Assembly: GCA_902651635.1 (NCBI GenBank)
Contig: CACRSC010000011.1
Location: 150,926 to 214,925, forward strand
Length of the DNA stretch: 64,000 nt
Reading direction: 5' to 3'
Origin: Mastigamoeba balamuthi
Taxonomy: Eukaryota > Evosea > Mastigamoebida > Mastigamoebidae
Made by a program: the position numbers and the translations under genes. Positions 1-8,501 of this stretch are shown here, in pieces; within the stretch, counting starts at the first letter, position 1; the number at the start of each line of letters is the position of its first letter. The notes beneath the pieces are model-generated. The model was given only the letters and a program-made list of their open reading frames with translations. It was not told the origin of the DNA and searched no databases.

Positions 1-2212
1 TCATATTTCACACAAAATTGTATGACATGTGCATCAGCATCAAAGCACATCACTCTCTCTGCCTTTTCTCACTTTTTATGCCGGCGGCACAGCATGTGCC
101 GGCGACAATAACCGCCGACATAACCGCCGACATATAATACCCTTGTTCCAGGCCCCAGTTCTCAGTCCTGCCCATTCAGAATCGTGCGCGATTTTGTACA
201 CACACTCGCTTATGGGCCTTCTGCTCGTGTTGTGAGGGACAGCCAATTCCGAGCTTACCTCACAACGCACGGCACATTTTTTCCAACAGACAAAAACTGC
301 TGGCATAAAACACCTTTTTCGGGGGAATTCCTGCCCATCAACTGCACAGGATGATGATGTATTCACATTATCGTTTCTAAGGTCACTGGAAACACTGCTG
401 GACCTGAGCATTCTCTGTGCACCAGTGATTGCATCAAACCTCTCAATGGCCCTGAGACCCAAGAAGGCACAGCTACCATCCTCTGATCCCAGGTATCAGC
501 TGCTACTTGTTGGTGGCCATCTCGCAGTGTTCAGAGAATTCATTGAGGGGTATTTCACATTCTGTGTAGTGCAGTGTGTTGAGCCAGTGGAGATGGTTCT
601 GGCTAATTCACTTGTCACTGCATGGGAATCACTTTTTGGTATACCAGATGGAACATTGAGCAACTGGGACTGCATGCAGTGATATGCCATTCCTGCATAC
701 TGATGAGCTTTAAACTGACTTCGTGCAAGTCGTTGATCATGAGAAGAGGTACATTACAGCAGTGGGTGGTAGCCAAGGTAAGTTTCTCGTATCATTACAT
801 TCACAGACACTGAGTTCATTTAACCAGGTCAATTTGAGACCTGGCTCGCTTCACACTCTGATTCTCACTGACACATATTCATAATAAACTATATCATAGT
901 TGTTTCCATTTCTCTTCTACATTTTCTGTTTTTCCCCATTTGTTTTTCAATAATTTCTGGCGATATTGTGTTTAAACTCATACAGGTTTTATTCTTCAAC
1001 TCTGCTTTCTTTTCCCGGTTTTTCTGCTTCTAAGATCATTCTGTTCTTTTCAAATTATGGTGTTCTTTTCCCCTCTCATTGTTTATTCTTCATTGTTTCC
1101 TCTTTATTTGCTTTTTGCTTTTTTCAAATTTTTCCATTTTCAAATTTCTGACAGTTTTTCAAATTCGTTTTATCGTCTGTTTGTATAGTCTAGTGTTGAA
1201 TATTGGTGAAGACCTTGTATCCCACTTCACATAGGGTGATCAGTCTATGGTTGTTCAGTCACTGCCCTTAAAGGTGGGCATGATTTCTTCTCGTGTTCAC
1301 ATCAGTGGGTCCTCTTTTTTTCGGGCCCATATATCATTGAGGGTTTTCCCAGACCAGTGGTCTAGCCACGAGTCTGGGAACTGAGCGGTGTACTCTGCCT
1401 TGAATCTGATAGGGCCTGGGGCAGGGTCTGTGGCTTCTCTGAGTTCCATGAGGTTTCTCTAAGTTAATGAACTGTTCATTGTCAAAGCACAGTGTAGAGC
1501 CACTTGAATTTCCCCTCAAAATCCAGAAATAAGATTTTGGTATAGAAGTTCGCTGGACTTTCATTTATCAGATGTAATAGCCAGCAACAAATATTCCACC
1601 AGCCCCCTCCTGGGCCTTTTTGATGTATGAGGTCTTTTCTGACTTGGAAACAATTAATAATGAGCTGCTGAAGTCTAAGTCCTGATCCCCTGGGGTGAAT
1701 AACTATTTAGACCTGTAGGCCAATGTTCACAGATGTAAATGAAGAGTCTTTTTCTCCCCCGATGGATTAAGACTCCCCTGCACATAACCAACTGGTGCAA
1801 AACGGGCACTGCAGCAAGGCGCTGTGGTCCTGGCCCCCCGGCATTGGCGACCTGGCAGTCCCTCTGCCTAGCACTCGTGGTCCTCACCACGGAAGCGTCT
1901 CTAGCACCCCCCCCAGGTGCTGCGAGGGGAAGGTAACCCCCTCCTACCCTACACCCCAAATTCCCACACGCATGCCCACAAACACCCCCCAGGGCTGGGC
2001 ATGCTCAAGGCCCGTGGAGTAATGACCCGCAGTGCCCCCGAATTCACATCAACCCCCTCAGACCCCCTGGAACAACCAAACGCAACTCGCGCATCCCTGC
2101 AACAAGCCACCAAAAGAACAAACCCCGAGAACCCCACCGACCCCCAACCCACAACCACAGCAGCTACGACCCCACTAAAGTGGCAGCCACGGAGCCCGCA
2201 CACTGATGCACT
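1..2212. other. AT-richer stretch, no supported gene
   Basis: The first 1.7 kb is clearly AT-richer than the gene islands further on, and short open frames on both strands look random, with no recognisable motif. From about 1800 the sequence becomes C- and A-rich. I see no tRNA, no clear repeat unit and no splice-bounded exon here. Confidence 0.5.
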
Positions 2213-2275
2213 ACGTCGGCCAAGGACTCGACCAACGTCGAGGAGGCCTTCATGACGCTCGTCCGCGGTGCCCTC
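2213..2275 (+). pseudogene. Rab GTPase C-terminal fragment
   Basis: The frame starting at 2213 reads TSAKDSTNVEEAFMTL, the G5 box (TSAK) and following helix of a Rab1/Rab8-like GTPase. Nothing upstream resembles the rest of a Rab, and the same frame runs on into the start of a different GTPase about 120 bp downstream. This is either a relic of a tandem GTPase gene or an exon whose partners I could not find. The motif is strong, but its status as a pseudogene is an inference. Confidence 0.55.
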
Positions 2276-2397
2276 CCCCACGCCCCAAGTGCCCCCCCGT
2301 GCGTCGCCCACTCAGCTGACCCGACCGCGTTGCCGGCGGACACTGCCACCCGGCCAGCGATCTGCGACAGGCTGGCGCCGCCCCCGGAGACGGTGCA

Positions 2398-2960
2398 GTG
2401 CGAGCTCGCGTTCGTGGGCGACGCGGGCGTCGGCAAGTCGACGATGCTGAGGTTCCACCCCGAATGCGCGCTCGAGCACCGCGCCGCGCCCTCGGCCCCC
2501 GGCGGCCGCAAGCCCTGCGCCTCCTCGCTGTCGCTGACCGTCCCCGGCGTCAGCTTCCGCACCCACTGCGTCGCCTGCGACCGCGTCCGCGTCCGCGAAG
2601 AGACCCCTCTCCCCTGCCCCTCTCCTCACCCTCGCGCGGGCTCACGCAGGCCGACGCGGAGGTTCTGGGCCGCGCCAACGCCGTCGCCGTCGTGTTCTCG
2701 GTGGGTTGCACCGAGTCGTTCCACAGCGCCGAGTCGTGGGTGCGGCAGGTGCGCAAGGCCGCGCCGGGCGCCGTCGTGGTGCTCGTCGCCAACAAGTGCG
2801 ACCTCGCGGGGCAGGACCGCTACGTCTCGGGCGAGGCAGAGAGATCCATCCTTGTTGGTCTGTGCAAGCGGCCCTTCCGTTGCAGCTTGAAACTGAGCGC
2901 GCACAACGAGTGCCAGGAGTGTAGACCCCACTGCGCCAGCGTGAGAAGCTGGGGGGGGTC
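2398..2960 (+). CDS. Ras/Rab-like small GTPase, exon structure partly resolved
   Basis: The first exon encodes CELAFVGDAGVGKSTMLRF, a beta-1 strand plus P-loop (GDAGVGKST). A likely intron begins with GTCCGC near 2583 and ends at CACGCAG near 2650. The next exon reads ADAEVLGRANAVAVVFSV, then VVVLVANKCDL, which is the G4 box NKxD. The usual DTAG (G3) box between them is not visible: the corresponding segment reads HCVACDR, so GTP hydrolysis may be altered. The G5 region could be KLSAH, following a pyrimidine-rich acceptor at about 2886, but the donor for that last intron is unclear and the stop was not fixed. The gene ends tail to tail with the minus-strand gene at 2959. The GTPase fold is fairly sure; the subfamily and 3' end are not. 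Confidence 0.55.
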
Positions 2961-3456
2961 ACTGGCAGGGGTGCCCGTGCAGCCTGGCGACGCGCACCAG
3001 CGAGTCCGCGAGCTCGTCGGCGTCGCCGTCGCTCTGGAACGCCTCGACGGCGCACGCCACGGCCCTGGCGCCCTGCGCAGACCCCCCCAGCACGCAGTCC
3101 TTGACGGCCCCCTTGGCCCCGGCGTCCAGCGCCCCCGCCCTCGCCAGCGCCGCGACGGCGACCCCTGCAGCCCTGCCCCGCTCACCCCCGCTCTGCTCAC
3201 GGCCGGCACCGCCTGGGGCTGCGCTGTGGGTGGCACGGGGGCCATCTGGAGGGCCGTTGGGGCAGCGGGAGGGCACTGGGGGGCCTGCGGCTGCGAGGGG
3301 ACCGCGGTGCCCAGCTGGGCGATCGTCAGCGGCATCTGCGGGGGCGGCGGTGAGGGCGGCAGCGCTGGGGAGAGAGGGGGAAGGCGGGTGGCTGGGGCGG
3401 ACGCGGTGGGCGAGTCCGCCGGTGGAGAGACGGGCAGTCTGCTTGGTGCGAGCCAT
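2959..3456 (-). CDS. Unrecognised Pro/Ala-rich protein, join unresolved
   Basis: Two segments on the minus strand have the strong G/C third-position bias of real exons here. One runs from an ATG at 3335 (MPLTIAQLGTAVPSQPQ) through a Pro/Gln/Ala-rich stretch to about 3201. The other runs from about 3165 (VAVAALARAGALDAGAKGAV) to the stop at 2959 and predicts a helical domain. The short sequence between them has GTGAGC and CTGCAG ends, but no choice of sites keeps the frame, so the join is unresolved. A 5' portion from an ATG at 3456 would add a histone H3-like peptide in another frame, followed by a pyrimidine-rich acceptor. No domain is recognised. An alternative is that the gene starts at 3335. 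Confidence 0.4.
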   Translation of the reverse strand: MARTKQTARLSTGGLAHRVRPSHPPSPSLPSAAALTAAPADAADDRPAGHRGPLAAAGPPVPSRCPNGPPDGPRATHSAAPGGAGREQSGGERGRAAGVAVAALARAGALDAGAKGAVKDCVLGGSAQGARAVACAVEAFQSDGDADELADSLVRVARLHGHPCQ

Positions 3457-3911
3457 TCCAGCAACAGCGGCTACTTCGTTTATGAAATAAGATATTCCAG
3501 ATCCTGTTGCGATTCCTGGTATTTTGGGCGCGACAGCGGTATCCATTTGTACCACTTTTGGCGATAAACGGACAATTGCTGTTCTATGCGTCTGACGCAC
3601 AGCACAGCACGGCGGGGGCAGTGAGCCCAGGGCACCGTCATGCCATTGCTTGCCCCGATGAAGGACCTCCTCCTCTGGATAGGAGTCCTGAGGGATAACT
3701 AGAACTCGGATGGACCAGTGCTCCCCCTGCGCGCCGACCTGCACCTGGGGGGCCACAAGCCACAATCGGTCACGTTCTCGAGGCCCCCGGTGCGCAGCAG
3801 CGACCGGCCGTTAAGCGGGGGCTGCCGCTGACCGGACGCGTGCACCGGGAAGGGGCAATCTGCTTCGAGTTAACTGCATCACACAGAAATAAGCGCATCA
3901 TAAAACTCTAA

Positions 3912-4166
3912 ATGGCGCTCCGCCCCGCGCTCTCGTTCTTGTGGCTTCTCCTGTTCGTGGTGGCCGCAGTCGCGCAGAGCTGCCAGAGCCCGGAGCCCAC
4001 CAACGGTCCGCCCCGCCCTCACAGACACCAGTTGGCCAGACGGCGGTCCTCTGACCGCTCCCGGACCCAATCGCAACAGGCACAACAGGGAAGACTTGGG
4101 ATTGCTGGCCTCTCAGTTGTTGTTCTGGGACATTGGGCACCCTACCCCTCATTGTTCACTGACTGA
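3912..4166 (+). CDS. Small putative secreted protein
   Basis: An 84-residue frame opens with a textbook signal peptide: MALRPALSFLWLLLFVVAAVAQ, with a cleavage site after AVA or VAQ. The remainder is Pro/Arg/Gln-rich and not recognised. The upstream sequence is AT-richer, as expected of a promoter side. The mature part has weaker coding character than the leader, so a splice site soon after the signal peptide is possible and the listed 3'end may be wrong. The call rests almost entirely on the leader. Confidence 0.4.
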   Translation: MALRPALSFLWLLLFVVAAVAQSCQSPEPTNGPPRPHRHQLARRRSSDRSRTQSQQAQQGRLGIAGLSVVVLGHWAPYPSLFTD

Positions 4167-5165
4167 TTCAATTGATTATCTGTTTGAAGCACTTGTGTCA
4201 TGGCTGTTGACCTGCTGGCGTCTGTTCTCCCTTTTTGTGTCAGGAGAGTGGTCAGCTTCCGGAGGCCGCCTGTAGTTTTGGACTCACGCTGTGAGTAAGC
4301 AGCAGCAGCGCATTGGCCAGCGTCACGTGGGCCATGCTCAGTGCCGCAATGGCACTCCAATAGAACCAACACCATTTCTGAGAAATTCCCCAGTTCACGT
4401 CAAATACTCGATGGCAGCAGGGTGCGTGAACCCCTAGAGGTTCCTCAAGGAACTACGGACGAGGCCCAGGGCTCCCCCTCAGTTACACTCTACACGATGG
4501 CACCAGGACGAACACACCCAAAGAGGCCCGCTCTATGGCTCAGCAATGGATCGATGAACATTTCAACCAGGGCACAAAGACGGCCCAGAAACCAGAATGG
4601 TGGTACAAACCACACCCCACACTCCCAGGGAACGTGGCATCCAAACTGGACGACCCTATTACCATAGAGGAAAATGAGGTCTCTGTAACTGAGACGGAGA
4701 GCTCCTGGAAAAGGAAGACTCCGTGAGATTCCGCCCTGAAAGCAGTCAAGGGGAGCTCGCAGAGTCTCTGGGAGATTATTGGGACCTGTGTTGATCCGTC
4801 ATCTCGAGCTCGCCACCAGCACTGACTGCAGCACGGTCATCGGGCACGCGGGCTCCACCATGTTCCTGCCCTTGCCACGGTGCCATCTCCGGCTTCCTCT
4901 ACTACACGGCGGTGTGGGCCTGAAGAATTGGGGACTACGCGAGGCCGAAGGTCTGGAGCGCCCCGCGCTCTTGGCGGCACCAGAACGCATCTCAGTGCTT
5001 TTGCGTGAGTGCGAGTGCGACCTCAAGCAGAATCAGGATTCGAGTAAACGAAATATCTGGCACTCAAGCGAGTTTTGATGTTTCCAGTTGATGACTCCCA
5101 GATCATCGAATCCACAAAACTGTGCTTGGTTCGGCACAGTAGCAAAACACAGTGCACCAACCAAC
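4167..5165. other. No supported gene
   Basis: About 1 kb of mixed composition. Open frames on both strands are short and show no recognisable domain, signal peptide or clear splice-bounded exon. It contains the promoter side of the F-box gene that starts at 5166. Confidence 0.4.
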
Positions 5166-6851
5166 ATGCAGCAGTCACCCGGGCCGGCAGAGCCTCCTGC
5201 CAAACGCGCCAACAACAAAGACGTGCAGAGCACGTTCCTTGCTCCTCTGCCGTGGGACTCTGTCGTGCATATCGCGTCCTTGCTCGACGCGCGTTCGCTC
5301 CGCTCGTTTGCACGTACGTGTCGCGCCGCACACCGCGCGTGCTCGGCCCCCGAGTGCTGGCGCCGCGTGCGCACCTCTGACCTGCGGGCGTTCTGCGCGT
5401 CCCGCGTCGCGGAGCACGTGATCGCTCTCGAGCTGGTTCGCTGGCGCGGACACTGCGACTGGCTCCCCGAGCTCACCATCAGCACCGACGACGTCTCGGC
5501 CCTCGCCACCGCGTGCCCGCAGCTCGAGGAGCTCCGCCTCGACGTGCGCTCGTTCGTCTGCGGAGCCATCGAGGCGCTGCTGGCGATGCCGCGCCTGCAC
5601 ACCCTCGTGGCGGAAAGAGCGTGGGAAGGGGTCGAGGCGGTCGACAAGCTGGCCGAACGCCTCCCGTGCATGCGCGGCCTCGACCTCGGCACCGACGTCG
5701 TTACGTCCGCCGTCGAGGTGTGCGCCAAACTCTGCGCGAGCGACCCCGAGCACGCTCGCGGCCTGCGAGGTCTGCGCGAGGTCGGTGGGATCTGCGCCGA
5801 GGCAGTGCAGGCGCTGTTCAAGCTCGCCGGAGGCCTCCCTGAGCTCGAGGTGCTGCGAATCTCCCGCCGCCGTCAGAACTACTACCTCATATCGCTCGAC
5901 ACGGAGGAGGCCTCGGCGCTCGAATGGCTCTGGGGAGCTATCCGCGACGGCGACCTGCCGCGCCTGCGGGTACTCGATGGACTTCCAATGGACATCTCCG
6001 TGTTGCAGTCGCCGGCGCCGATCGAGAGCGTCACGGACATCAAGGGCGTGTTCTCGCGCTTGCCTGGTGGAGCCCAGGACGTGGTGCGCGCGCGTGCGAC
6101 GCCACTGCATTTGCGCACTCTCGAGGTCGACGACCAGCCTCCGGAGCTGATCCTCGCGTTACCGATGCTCGAGTGCCTGTCGCTCAGCAACGCACTGAGC
6201 GTGGCTATGGCAGAGGCAGTCGCCGCTCTGCCCCGCCTCACTGAGCTACGGCTCGAAGCCTCAGTGCCGATGGGCGACGACGTGCGCGCCGCGCTGTCAC
6301 TGAGCAAGGCGCGGATTAGAAGGCTCTACATCAGCGATGTATGCGTGCCCGAGTGGCTGGCACTCCCCATGTGTGCCGGACTGCGCAGCATCGTTGTGGA
6401 CCCCACGGCACAGCCCAAGCGCAAGCAGGCATGCCGAAGCAATTTCAAGATCAAGCAGGACGTCGGCTGCAGTGGGGCGCTGGCCGGCGCAGCCCTCAAG
6501 GCAATCGTCGAGACCAACGCGGCGCAGCTCGAGAGACTGGAGATGCCGCTGGGCCCGCTCAAGTACGTCGAGTACGTGCCACTGCTCTTGAGGCTGCCCG
6601 CTCTGCGGAGCTTCGTGGCGAGTGAGGTCAAGGACTTCAGGCCGGCGTTCCGCAGAGAGGACTTCCTTTCGTTCGTCGCGCAGCTGCGGCATTTCGAGTG
6701 GCGTGTGGAGTTCCCCAAGCAGAACAAATCGCGCAGCAGCTCCAAGGCACTGGCGCACACCATGGACCTCTTTGAGGCGCAGCTGGAGGAGAAGGGCTTC
6801 TCGATGATTTCAGGCCAACACCAATGGATGGCGACCATCCGGCGCCAGTAA
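5166..6851 (+). CDS. F-box protein with leucine-rich repeats
   Basis: Single-exon gene of 561 residues. Near the N-terminus an F-box is visible (LPWDSVVHIASLLDARSLRSF, then CRAAHRACSAPECW), the segment that binds Skp1 in SCF ubiquitin ligases. The rest is a series of irregular leucine-rich repeats of about 25 residues, such as LEELRLDVRSF, LPELEVLRIS, LRTLEVDDQP and LTELRLEAS, the usual substrate-binding half of FBXL proteins. The ATG at 5166 (MQQSPGPAEPPAKR) was chosen over an in-frame ATG at 5088 because it gives a short basic leader like the one on the F-box paralogue at 51255 (QPAAKRAR). The substrate cannot be inferred. Confidence 0.85.
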   Translation: MQQSPGPAEPPAKRANNKDVQSTFLAPLPWDSVVHIASLLDARSLRSFARTCRAAHRACSAPECWRRVRTSDLRAFCASRVAEHVIALELVRWRGHCDWLPELTISTDDVSALATACPQLEELRLDVRSFVCGAIEALLAMPRLHTLVAERAWEGVEAVDKLAERLPCMRGLDLGTDVVTSAVEVCAKLCASDPEHARGLRGLREVGGICAEAVQALFKLAGGLPELEVLRISRRRQNYYLISLDTEEASALEWLWGAIRDGDLPRLRVLDGLPMDISVLQSPAPIESVTDIKGVFSRLPGGAQDVVRARATPLHLRTLEVDDQPPELILALPMLECLSLSNALSVAMAEAVAALPRLTELRLEASVPMGDDVRAALSLSKARIRRLYISDVCVPEWLALPMCAGLRSIVVDPTAQPKRKQACRSNFKIKQDVGCSGALAGAALKAIVETNAAQLERLEMPLGPLKYVEYVPLLLRLPALRSFVASEVKDFRPAFRREDFLSFVAQLRHFEWRVEFPKQNKSRSSSKALAHTMDLFEAQLEEKGFSMISGQHQWMATIRRQ

Positions 6852-7125
6852 CATCATCCGCCGATTGTTGTCTCTCCCACACGTCTGAATGTGAGCACTT
6901 CTCTCCAGACCCGTTTTTGATACCCAGCGACTCAGAATTAGGTCCACCATAGTGCCCTATCTCAGGGGCACGTCTGTGGAGATCACAGTGGGCCGCAGAC
7001 ATCCGTTCCCACCTACATGCCTCAAAACGGACTCGATTTGATCAAGAATCAAGGACTGCTTTGTGCTAGTCGACTTCAGGACGGGGCCGGAGTGATGTTT
7101 CCAGTGAGAATGAGAGTGTGTATCT

Positions 7126-7536
7126 CTAGAAGAGGCGGAGCACTGCTGTAGTCATGGCGACAAGGGCGGGTACAACAACTGAGGCTGCCGCCCTGCAGGT
7201 CTGGTCCGGGTCGCAGGGGAGGCCCTCTTGCACGATTGCTGTCTTGCACTGTCCGATCGCTATCTCAACGTCGCAGCCGGCGTGGGCGATGCAGCCAATC
7301 TCCTTGGGGAGGCACTCGCACATCTTGGCGACGTCCCCTGCCTTCTTGGCGCACTCGATGGCAGCGGAGCCGCACTTGAGCACGGCATCGGTATCGCATT
7401 CAGCCCTCACCACTGAGGAGAGGCTGTGGCAGGCACCACTCGAGCGTAAGAAACTGAGGAACGCGTGAATCAGTAAGAGGTGAGCGCCGTACATGAGGCC
7501 TGCGAGCACAACGAGAGCTGCGGTCTTGGTTGCCAT
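7126..7536 (-). CDS. Small Cys-rich surface or secreted protein
   Basis: The frame starts MATKTAALVVLAGLM, a signal peptide. An in-frame insert then reads GAHLLLIHAFLSFLRSS and is best explained as a short intron from GTACGG to GGTGAG, joining the leader to AECDTDAVLKCG. The mature part has about ten cysteines with spacing typical of a compact disulfide domain (KCGSAAIECAKK, CECLPKEIGC, CDVEIAIGQCK). The C-terminus is hydrophobic (VVVPALVAMTTAVLRLF), so a GPI anchor is possible. No family is recognised. A TATA-like sequence lies about 75 nt upstream of the ATG. Confidence 0.6.
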   Translation of the reverse strand: MATKTAALVVLAGLMYGAHLLLIHAFLSFLRSSGACHSLSSVVRAECDTDAVLKCGSAAIECAKKAGDVAKMCECLPKEIGCIAHAGCDVEIAIGQCKTAIVQEGLPCDPDQTCRAAASVVVPALVAMTTAVLRLF

Positions 7537-7610
7537 AGACGATGGACGATTTGTGGGCGTAAGAGGCTGTCGCGTTCCTTTGTGGTGCGGATCAGAAGGG
7601 GGGCAGCCGG

Positions 7611-7618
7611 TTTATAAG
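7611..7618 (-). promoter_or_regulatory. TATA-like element
   Basis: On the minus strand the sequence reads CTTATAAACC about 75 nt before the start codon at 7536, in otherwise GC-rich DNA. The position suits a TATA box for the small Cys-rich gene. This is a motif match only. Confidence 0.35.
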
Positions 7619-7775
7619 ATCCTTGGCATCGTCACTCATCGTCAGCAACGTGAACCATGTTTCGGGTTTGTTTCTTTCCAGTTCCCGGATCTAGTGTTTC
7701 GATAAAAACATGTTTCGAATAAAAGCCAGAGCGCCGGCCTCAAAATCTGTGCTATCGACTGCGTCGGGGGGTCTA

Positions 7776-7905
7776 CCATGTGAATTAGAGCGTCGAGTCA
7801 CTGTCACCGGTCCCTGTTCACTCCCCTCTTGTTGGCCGGTGACGCCGTGACCATCGGCACTGCACATGCCGTGGTCCACCCTCGACACATCCGCAGCCAT
7901 TCTGC
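7776..7905 (-). pseudogene. Decayed copy of the XRCC4 3' end
   Basis: This stretch matches 8512-8660, the last coding part of XRCC4, in the same orientation. Shared landmarks are ccatgt.aat.agagcgtcga, ggccggtgacg..gt.atcg and gttgtccaccctcg-like blocks, at roughly 75 percent identity by eye. The reading frame is lost. Together with the inverted fragment at 8121-8285 it shows that a second XRCC4 copy once lay here and was rearranged. Confidence 0.6.
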
Positions 7906-8120
7906 CCGCTGGCCCACTGGCAGCGTCACCGAGTTGTCAACACGGTCAGCTGTCCTGGGTAGTGCCATACGACAATTCGAGTTTCGTCGACCCGGTTGTA
8001 CCCGGGAAGCTCCTCGTACAGGTTGATTCTAGTTTGTGCTCCATTGTGGCGTTTTCAAGTGGGTTGTTTTTGCGGCAAATTCTGTTCGCACTTCAGATCT
8101 CTCAGTGGTCTGCTACGCTC

Positions 8121-8285
8121 CTCTGCGCCCTCCTCAACAGGGCCCAATAAGATCGTTGTGGCTGAGGAGCGCATCGCACTCCGGGCAAAGAGGTCATCGC
8201 TGTGACAGTCGAGCTCGAGCTGCTGCCCACTAAGTGGGGTAGCGGCCGCGCCACGGCATCCTCGCCGAGCTTGCCGCGAGGTCAC
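8121..8285 (+). pseudogene. Inverted decayed copy of XRCC4 exon 2 start
   Basis: The plus strand reads cctcaacagggcccaat, then gtggctgagg.gcatcgc, gtgacag.cgagctcgag and ctgctgcccac. These correspond in order to the acceptor and first 130 nt of XRCC4 exon 2, which lies on the minus strand at 9440-9290. Even the intron acceptor CCTCAACAG is retained, so the copy came from genomic DNA rather than mRNA. Substitutions and small indels have removed the frame. It is inverted relative to the gene and to the fragment at 7776-7905. Confidence 0.7.
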
Positions 8286-8501
8286 ATAGGAGGCAAATCG
8301 GTCACTGTGCCCTTCTTTCTGCTCCTTATTCTCCAGAGCTTCTACTTGGAAGATGAGTAGGCAGCAGTCCCGAGAGCGAGAGGGCGCTTCTGGTTAGAGT
8401 GACATTCGAGAATACTGTGAGAGCGCTTGCGATGCGGATGTGTGCCCCTAATCACACTGGCCAACAGGAATATCGATGATTCCGAGTCAGTGGATCGTAA
8501 C

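Noticed and set aside
8055-8285. A small minus-strand gene at 8055-8285
   Set aside because: The sequence is a decayed inverted copy of XRCC4 exon 2, not a separate gene.
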